NCBI GenBank assembly: GCA_903876615.1 | Contig: CAIRAS010000293.1 | Location: forward strand, 1-10,146 | Direction of reading: 5' to 3' | Origin: an uncultured Holophagaceae bacterium | GTDB lineage: Bacteria > Acidobacteriota > Holophagae > Holophagales > Holophagaceae | DNA length: 10,146 bases | Shown here: positions 6,004 through 10,146 of the stretch, piece by piece | Layout of the letters: each line of letters begins with the position of its first letter | Numbering within the stretch: position 1 is the first letter of the stretch | Translations under genes and position numbers: made by a program | Notes under the pieces: generated by a model | The model's database searches: none | The model's input: only the letters and a program-made list of their open reading frames with translations | What the model was told of the DNA's origin: nothing

Positions 6004-6483
6004 TCACTCCAGGTCCTTCAGGGTGCCCAGGTTGATTTCCGCGTAGCCCAGCACCTTCTTGCCGTGGTGATCCTTGAGGAAGTCCCGGGCTCCGGCCTCC
6101 GTCCCAAAGGGCACCAGCTCCTTGCCCATGGGGCCCATGACGTCGCTGCCGAGCACGAAGGAGGCCTTCCGGGCGTCGGTGGGTTTGAGGGCGTAGTAGT
6201 CCTTCACCTGGATGCTGGCGATGTCGCCTGCCGCCCGTTTGGGTGCGTAGCGCTTCAGGTCCAGCAGGTAGGTGAAGAGGTCCTTGGGGCCGTCGAACCA
6301 GGCCTGGCCGCCGTCCCTGAAGGTGACCACCGCGGCCCAGTCGGGGAAGTTCGCCACGTACATCCCGCACACGGCACAGCTGCCCTTGGGCACCGGCGCC
6401 TTGGGGCTGGCGGCCGGCTTCGGGGGGATGGCACCGAGGCCCGTGGCCAGCAGGAACGAGAGCAGCAGAGGCAGGCGGGCCAT
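6004..6483 (-). CDS. nosL: NosL-family copper chaperone-like protein
   Basis: A 159-residue periplasmic protein of the NosL family, whose characterised members bind Cu(I) and help assemble the copper centres of nitrous oxide reductase. Seen: an N-terminal hydrophobic signal (about 4-18), the C36-x2-C39-Gly-Met41 motif, the FPDWAAVVTF and WFDGPKDLF segments (46-70), and GSDVMGPMGKELVPF (112-126), whose Met116/Met119 are candidate copper ligands. Unlike classical NosL it has no Cys after the signal peptide, so it is probably a soluble periplasmic protein cut by signal peptidase I, not a lipoprotein. A GGAAGG site (minus strand, 6497-6492) sits 8 bases before the ATG. It leads a five-gene operon that lacks nosZ, nosD, nosF and nosY in this window, so its client may be another enzyme or the transporter beside it. 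The family call is firm; the role is not. Confidence 0.9.
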   Translation of the reverse strand: MARLPLLLSFLLATGLGAIPPKPAASPKAPVPKGSCAVCGMYVANFPDWAAVVTFRDGGQAWFDGPKDLFTYLLDLKRYAPKRAAGDIASIQVKDYYALKPTDARKASFVLGSDVMGPMGKELVPFGTEAGARDFLKDHHGKKVLGYAEINLGTLKDLE

Positions 6484-6503
6484 GGGGACTTCCTTCCAAG
6501 GAG

Positions 6504-6520
6504 ACCCGATTCTACCGGGT
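6504..6520 (-). promoter_or_regulatory. Candidate -10 element inside an inverted repeat, nosL promoter
   Basis: Read on the minus strand the site is ACCCG-GTAGAAT-CGGGT. The centre contains TAGAAT (5/6 to TATAAT) and the arms are perfect 5-base inverted repeats, a layout in which a bound dimeric regulator would cover the -10. Transcription would begin about 18 bases before nosL, leaving room for the GGAAGG ribosome site. No -35 match was found at 16-18 bases. Confidence 0.3.
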
Positions 6521-6653
6521 GGTCGGCGGAAATCCCCCCGGGAAGGTCGCCTTGGAGGTCGCAGCCAACCGGGGGACTCCTTGTGCTGACATTTGTTTTA
6601 TCCAACCCGCGGACCCGCTACAGTGGTTCTTTACAGGTATGCCCCTGGGCAAA

Positions 6654-6676
6654 GAGGCCGAAAGACGGCTATCCTC
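6654..6676 (+). other. Hairpin in the response-regulator leader
   Basis: GCCG (6657-6660) pairs with CGGC (6666-6669) around an AAAGA loop; GAG (6654-6656) and CTC (6674-6676) extend the stem across a TATC bulge. It is preceded by GGGCAAA. The combination of a GGCAAA box and a GAAA-containing loop faintly recalls the c-di-GMP-I riboswitch, but the required downstream GACGCAAAGC segment is absent, so I do not call it one. Confidence 0.25.
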
Positions 6677-6708
6677 GCTGGACAAACGCACCTGAATTGA
6701 GCCCCTTG

Positions 6709-7371
6709 ATGACCTCGGAACCTAAGCACAGGCTGGTGATCGCGGAGGACCACACCATCCTCCGGGAGGGGCTGAAGGCCCTGCTGAGTGCCCGCCCGGA
6801 CCTGGAGGTGGTGGGTGAGGCCACCGATGGCCGGGAGGCGGTCCGGGCCGTCCAGGAGCTCAACCCGGACCTGATCCTGCTGGACCTCTCCATGCCCCGG
6901 TCCAACGGCCTGGAGGCCCTCAAGGAGATCAAGCGAGTCAGCCCCCACACCAAGGTGCTGGTCCTGACCGTGCACAAGACCGAAGACTACGTGTTCACGG
7001 CGCTGCAGGCCGGAGCCGACGGCTACGTGCTGAAGGACTCCTCTGCCTCCGAACTGACCCTCGCCGTGCGGAGTGTCATGAACGGCGAGCGCTACCTGGG
7101 CCCCGCCATCGCGGGCACGGTGGTATCTGGCTACCTGGGCTCCCGGGACGGGAAGCCGATCCGCCTCAGCTTCGACGACCTGTCCACCCGGGAGCGGGAG
7201 GTGCTGAAGCTCATCGCCGAAGGCTACCGGACCAAGGATATTGCCGAGTATCTCTGCATCAGCCCCAAGACGGTGGAGAAGCACCGCGCGAACCTCATGG
7301 ACCGCCTGAACCTCCACACGGTGTCCGCCCTGACCACCTACGCCATCGAGAAGGGCCTGGTCACGAGCTAG
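6709..7371 (+). CDS. NarL/LuxR-family response regulator
   Basis: A 220-residue two-component transcription regulator. The receiver domain (about 8-125) has the acidic pair Glu13-Asp14, the phosphoacceptor Asp59 in LILLDLSMP, Thr87, and Lys109 in YVLKD, all as expected for an active receiver. A linker is followed by the LuxR-type helix-turn-helix (about 156-218): LSTREREVLKLIAEGY then DIAEYLCISPKTVEKH, with the recognition helix at about 185-198. The frame is open far upstream, but sequence similarity to receivers begins just after the ATG at 6709; the ribosome site is weak (GAG at 6699-6701). The likely partner is the convergent HisKA_3 kinase, the histidine kinase class that usually phosphorylates NarL-type regulators. 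Divergent position next to nosL makes that operon, and its own gene, plausible targets. Confidence 0.94.
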   Translation: MTSEPKHRLVIAEDHTILREGLKALLSARPDLEVVGEATDGREAVRAVQELNPDLILLDLSMPRSNGLEALKEIKRVSPHTKVLVLTVHKTEDYVFTALQAGADGYVLKDSSASELTLAVRSVMNGERYLGPAIAGTVVSGYLGSRDGKPIRLSFDDLSTREREVLKLIAEGYRTKDIAEYLCISPKTVEKHRANLMDRLNLHTVSALTTYAIEKGLVTS

Positions 7372-9181
7372 TCTCCTCGGACTGCGGCCAGCGAGCGAGA
7401 ATCATGGTGCCCTCGCCCGGGGTCGAGGTGACGATCAGGGACCCGCCGAAGAGCTCAGCCCGCTCCTGCATGGAGACCAGACCGAAGCCGCCCGCGAGGT
7501 CGGGCGTCCGGCGCTCATCGGTATTGAAGCCGATGCCGTCGTCCACGACCATCAGCTGGAGGTCGCCGAGGACCTGCCTGAGGATCACTGTGACGGTCTT
7601 CCCCTGGCTGTATTTCGCCGCATTGTTCATGGCCTCCTGGAGGATGCGGAAGATGTTCGTCTTGAGCGAGTCTGGCACCTCGAACTCCTCCACCTCGATG
7701 AGGCGGACCACCTCCAAGTGGGGGTAGGTGACCTGGAACTCCCGCGTGAACCAGGCGATGGTGGCGAGCAGGCCCAGGTCGTCCAGGGTCGTGGGGCGCA
7801 GGGCCATGGAGATCCGGCGGACTTCCTCCACGGCGCCCTGGATCACGGGGACCACCGCCTGAAGGGTCTTGCCCCGGTCGAGGGCCTGGCCGACCTCATC
7901 CTGCTCATCCAGAGCCCGCTCCACCATGAACTTCACGGCGCTGAGGGACTGCCCGATGCTGTCATGAAGCTCCTGGGCCACCCGCCGGCGCTCGCCCTCC
8001 TGGGCAGACATGAGCCGGCCGCTCAGCCGATGGAGGGCCGCCTGGGAGTTGCGCAGGGCCTCCTCCGCCGTGTGGCGCTCCGTGATGTCCTGGATGTTGC
8101 CCAGCAGGGCCGGCTCACCGTCATAGCGGATCAGGGCGCTCCGGCCGGCGATCCAGCGCACCTCGCCGCGGGCGTTGATGATCCGGCATTCGTAGTCCTG
8201 GGTCGCCCCCTGGCCCGCCAGTCGCTGCCGGAAGAGTTCGCTCACCCCGGGCCAGTCCTCGGGATGAACGATGTCGGCCACCTCCATGGTGGTCATATCC
8301 TTGAGTGAGCGCCCCACCATCTGGAAGAAGCGCTGGTTGCCGAACACGAGCTTGCCGTTCCGGTAGATGAACACCCCCGTGGGGGAGTTCTCCACCACGG
8401 TGCTGTATTTCGCCTCGGAGTCCTGGAGGGCCGTCTCGGCGCTCTTCCGCTCGGTGATGTCAATGAAGGTGTAAACGAATCCGGCGATGGAGCCATCCTC
8501 GCGCCAGATGGGCGAGCAGGTCAGGTAGGCCGGGAAGGTGGAGCCATCCCGGCGGCAGGCCCGGACCTCCCCGGCCCAGCCCTTGACCGCGCCAATGCCG
8601 GACAGCCCGGTCCGCGCGGCCTCTGCGGTGAAGCCGGTGACCTTGGCCAGCGTCTGGCCCCGGATCTCGTCCTCGGACCACCCGAACAGCCACTCGGCGA
8701 ACCGGTTCCAGTAGAGGATCACGCCGCCCTTGCCCGTGGCCACCACGGCCTGCTGCACCACCGCGAGGATCCGGGCCTGGAACTGGATGCGGGCATCGGC
8801 CCTCGTCCGCTCTCGCACCTCGGTCTGGAGCCGTTGCTCGGCATCATGGCGGAGGAGGAGGTTGGTGGCTTCCGCAGCCTGGAGGGCTCGCTCGGCCTCG
8901 GCCTTCTCGTAGAGGCCCTGGGCCATGGGCTTGGCCAGCAGGTAGTAGATGACTGGTCCCGCCACCAGGATCAGGGTGCCTGAGTCGAAGAAGGCCATGG
9001 CTAGGTGATTGGTCCCGAACAGGGGCTCCAGGAGCACCATGATCGTGAACTCGATGATGACGATGACCGCCCCCACCGCCAGATAGGACCGCAGGAGGGG
9101 CCGGTTCTGCCCCAGGCGACCCGCCAGCGGTATCGACTGCCGGCGGTTCGGGTCATGGGGCGGAGGAGCGGACGGGGCCAC
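7361..9181 (-). CDS. PAS-PAS sensor histidine kinase (NarX/HisKA_3 type)
   Basis: A 606-residue membrane-bound sensor kinase. Order: two hydrophobic helices (about 34-53 and 63-83) with only a short loop between them, a probable coiled coil (88-135), PAS domain 1 (about 131-245, ending in FIDITERK), PAS domain 2 (about 255-370, ending in NIQDITER), the HisKA_3 dimerisation domain with phospho-accepting His406 in ELHDSIGQ, the ALRPTTLDDLGL motif (460-471), and the ATPase domain with N-box QEAMNNAAKYS (515-525), DDGIG (547-551) and GGFGLVSM (564-571). All catalytic motifs are intact. The short periplasmic loop suggests sensing through the PAS domains or the membrane; no haem or flavin ligand can be assigned with confidence. 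The start is GTG at 9181 with a modest AGG site 5 bases upstream; the Pro-rich first 30 residues are the least certain part. It follows the FKBP gene by 26 bases. Confidence 0.94.
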   Translation of the reverse strand: MAPSAPPPHDPNRRQSIPLAGRLGQNRPLLRSYLAVGAVIVIIEFTIMVLLEPLFGTNHLAMAFFDSGTLILVAGPVIYYLLAKPMAQGLYEKAEAERALQAAEATNLLLRHDAEQRLQTEVRERTRADARIQFQARILAVVQQAVVATGKGGVILYWNRFAEWLFGWSEDEIRGQTLAKVTGFTAEAARTGLSGIGAVKGWAGEVRACRRDGSTFPAYLTCSPIWREDGSIAGFVYTFIDITERKSAETALQDSEAKYSTVVENSPTGVFIYRNGKLVFGNQRFFQMVGRSLKDMTTMEVADIVHPEDWPGVSELFRQRLAGQGATQDYECRIINARGEVRWIAGRSALIRYDGEPALLGNIQDITERHTAEEALRNSQAALHRLSGRLMSAQEGERRRVAQELHDSIGQSLSAVKFMVERALDEQDEVGQALDRGKTLQAVVPVIQGAVEEVRRISMALRPTTLDDLGLLATIAWFTREFQVTYPHLEVVRLIEVEEFEVPDSLKTNIFRILQEAMNNAAKYSQGKTVTVILRQVLGDLQLMVVDDGIGFNTDERRTPDLAGGFGLVSMQERAELFGGSLIVTSTPGEGTMILARWPQSEETSS

Positions 9182-9207
9182 GGGAACCTGGAGGGGGTGC
9201 TTCGGAG

Positions 9208-9666
9208 CTAGCGGATGTCGATGAGTTCAAATTCAAACAGCAGGTTCGCCCCGAGCGGGATGTCCTCCTTCGCCTCGCGGGGGGAGTAACCCAGCGCGGG
9301 CGGGACCCTCAGGAGCCGCTTGCCGCCCTTCTTCATGGTGGCGAGGCCCTCGTCCCAGCCCTTGATCACGCGGCCTACGCCCAGGGGGAACTTGGCTGGG
9401 AAGCCCCGCTTGCGGGTATCCAGGATGAGGCGGCCCTTCCCGCCCTTCTCCTCGATCCAGCCCAGCACTTCCACGGTGCAGCTCTGGCCGAGGGTGGGTG
9501 AAGGCCCGGTGCCGGGAGCGAGGTCCAGGATCCCGAGGCCGCTGGGGGTGATCAACCAGGCTGACCCCTGCGCCTGTACCTTCGCCGGCGTCAGATCCTG
9601 CGGGGCGCGGCAGCCGAGGGCGGCCAGGCAGAGCAGGAGGCAGGGAAGGGCAAGGGGGGCACGCAC
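9208..9666 (-). CDS. FKBP-type peptidyl-prolyl cis-trans isomerase, probable lipoprotein
   Basis: A 152-residue protein that should speed proline isomerisation in protein folding outside the cytoplasm. The signal sequence ends in Ala16-Leu-Gly-Cys19, a usable though not ideal lipobox, so it is probably a lipid-anchored envelope protein. The FKBP domain (about 55-152) keeps most active-site positions known from FKBP12: Asp83, Phe93, Val100-Ile101, Trp104 (VIKGWDEGL), Tyr127 in LGYSPRE, and the closing LLFEFELIDI strand. Leu82 replaces the usual Phe next to the Asp. The start is GTG at 9666, fixed by a strong AGGAGG six bases upstream. The gene sits 72 bases after the acyl-CoA ligase and 26 bases before the kinase, all on one strand, so all three might share a transcript. 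Confidence 0.92.
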   Translation of the reverse strand: MRAPLALPCLLLCLAALGCRAPQDLTPAKVQAQGSAWLITPSGLGILDLAPGTGPSPTLGQSCTVEVLGWIEEKGGKGRLILDTRKRGFPAKFPLGVGRVIKGWDEGLATMKKGGKRLLRVPPALGYSPREAKEDIPLGANLLFEFELIDIR

Positions 9667-9672
9667 GACGAT

Positions 9673-9678
9673 CCTCCT
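9673..9678 (-). promoter_or_regulatory. Strong ribosome binding site fixing the GTG start of the FKBP gene
   Basis: AGGAGG on the minus strand, with a 6-base spacer to GTG at 9666. No in-frame ATG lies near, and the hydrophobic signal sequence begins right after this start. Confidence 0.8.
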
Positions 9679-9738
9679 GAGCGGGAATGATCGCTAGGCT
9701 ACCAGAACGGGTGTTGAGACAGAGGGGTGATCCGGCCT

Positions 9739-10146
9739 TCAGGCGCCGTACATGCCCTCGATCTGGCTGGCATACAGCTGGTTGACGATCCGGCGCTTCA
9801 CCTTGAGGGAGGGGGTCAACTGGCCGCCTTCCAGGGTCATTTCCTCCGCCAGGAGCGTGAACTTCTTCACGCGCTCGAAGTTCGACAGGTGCTGGTTGAT
9901 CCGCTCCAGTCGGCTGGCCATCTTCGCGAGCACCAGCGGGTTCTGGATGAGCTCACTGGGCGTGGTGAACGGGATCTTCTTGTACCCGGCCCAGCGGATC
10001 AGGCCATCAAAGTTGGGTACGATCAGGGCGCTGATGAAGTTCCGCTGGTCGCCGATCAGGACCGCCTGGGAGATGTACTTGTCCTCTTTCAGCATGTTCT
10101 CGATGGGCTGGGGGGCCACCTTCTTGCCGGCGCTGGTGATGATGAG
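9739..10146 (-). CDS. Long-chain acyl-CoA synthetase (AMP-forming), C-terminal part; 5' end outside window
   Basis: The last 135 residues of an AMP-dependent fatty acyl-CoA ligase of the FadD15/long-chain type, which activates fatty acids to acyl-CoA via an acyl-adenylate. The frame is open to the window edge and reads LIITSAGKKVAPQPIEN, the C-terminal-domain hinge of this family, followed by YISQAVLIGDQRNFISALIVPNF. Near the end is the TPSLKVKRR motif, whose Lys is the conserved catalytic lysine of adenylate-forming enzymes. The protein ends 19 residues after that motif, as usual for this subgroup, so the 3' end is intact. The GTG at 10119 is only an internal Val codon, not a start. No terminator hairpin with a T-run is seen in the 72 bases before the FKBP gene. 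Confidence 0.93.
   Translation of the reverse strand, partial: LIITSAGKKVAPQPIENMLKEDKYISQAVLIGDQRNFISALIVPNFDGLIRWAGYKKIPFTTPSELIQNPLVLAKMASRLERINQHLSNFERVKKFTLLAEEMTLEGGQLTPSLKVKRRIVNQLYASQIEGMYGA

Larger units (their letters stand above)
6484..6708. promoter_or_regulatory. Divergent intergenic region between nosL operon and response regulator
   Basis: This 225-base gap should hold the promoters of both flanking transcripts. On the minus strand TAGAAT (6514-6509) is a good -10 candidate about 25 bases before nosL, though I see no matching -35. It is framed by the inverted repeat ACCCG (6504-6508) / CGGGT (6516-6520). On the plus strand the A/T-rich patch at 6591-6601 with TTGTTT (6593-6598) and TACAGT (6619-6624) is a weak promoter guess because the spacer is 20 bases. 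A hairpin at 6654-6676 lies just before the regulator start. Confidence 0.5.

Noticed and set aside
4538..6483. Standard nosDFYL copper-maturation cluster
   Set aside because: The permease has the FtsX/MacB topology with a large periplasmic domain, not the ABC-2 fold of NosY. There is no NosD-like repeat protein and no nosZ in the window.
5994..6675. The 12-mer GACGGCTATCCT occurs at 6664-6675 (+) and at 6005-5994 (-), each with a nearby hairpin
   Set aside because: In 10 kb of GC-rich DNA a few shared 12-mers are expected by chance. The surrounding sequences do not match, and no -35 accompanies either TATCCT. Worth revisiting only if the word is frequent upstream of genes genome-wide.
6641..6690. 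c-di-GMP-I (GEMM) riboswitch
   Set aside because: Only the GGCAAA box and a GAAA-containing loop resemble it; the second conserved strand (GACGCAAAGC) and the tetraloop receptor are missing.
6064..6708. In-frame N-terminal extension of the response regulator by 215 codons
   Set aside because: The extension runs antisense through nosL and across the divergent intergenic region; receiver homology begins right after the ATG at 6709.
9667..9738. Promoter or terminator between the acyl-CoA ligase and FKBP genes
   Set aside because: No convincing -35/-10 pair at 16-18 bases and no hairpin followed by T-run on the minus strand; only the ribosome site is clear.

Overview
This is a GC-rich (by eye well above 60% G+C), densely packed bacterial chromosomal segment. 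It has short or negative intergenic gaps, frequent ATGA start/stop overlaps and some GTG starts. The gene content (oxygen-independent haem synthesis, a NosL-type metallochaperone cluster, an AMP-forming long-chain acyl-CoA ligase, NarL-type signalling) suggests a free-living anaerobic or facultative Gram-negative bacterium. My best guess from protein style is the Acidobacteriota class Holophagae (Geothrix/Holophaga-like); this is inference, not proof. I see no tRNA, rRNA, insertion sequence, phage gene or CRISPR array.

Left part, plus strand (1-2830): the 3' part of hemE (uroporphyrinogen decarboxylase) overlaps hemN (oxygen-independent coproporphyrinogen III oxidase) by 4 bases, a two-gene haem operon. 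After a 161-base gap holding a candidate promoter and several hairpins comes a small secreted protein with a tyrosine-phosphatase/rhodanese-like C-x4-R loop. It ends tail-to-tail with the next operon, both stop codons sharing one CTAG.

Middle, minus strand (6483 down to 2827): a five-gene operon, read nosL -> small His/Met-rich membrane-anchored protein -> MacB/FtsX-type ABC permease -> ABC ATPase -> eight-helix membrane protein with Cys/His motifs. Spacing is 40 bases, a 38-base overlap, 2 bases, and a 4-base overlap. No nosZ, nosD or nosY is present. The likely theme is handling of copper or another thiophilic metal, or a redox cofactor, at the periplasmic face of the membrane. This cluster is the most interesting part of the window.

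Right part: a NarL/LuxR-type response regulator (plus strand, 6709-7371) is divergent from the nosL operon across a 225-base intergenic region. It converges, with an 11-base overlap, on a PAS-PAS-HisKA_3 sensor kinase (minus strand) that is plausibly its partner. Upstream of the kinase on the same strand lie an FKBP-type peptidyl-prolyl isomerase lipoprotein and the 3' end of a long-chain acyl-CoA synthetase cut by the window edge. The position of the regulator next to the nosL promoter makes that operon a candidate target, but no binding site can be proven from sequence alone.
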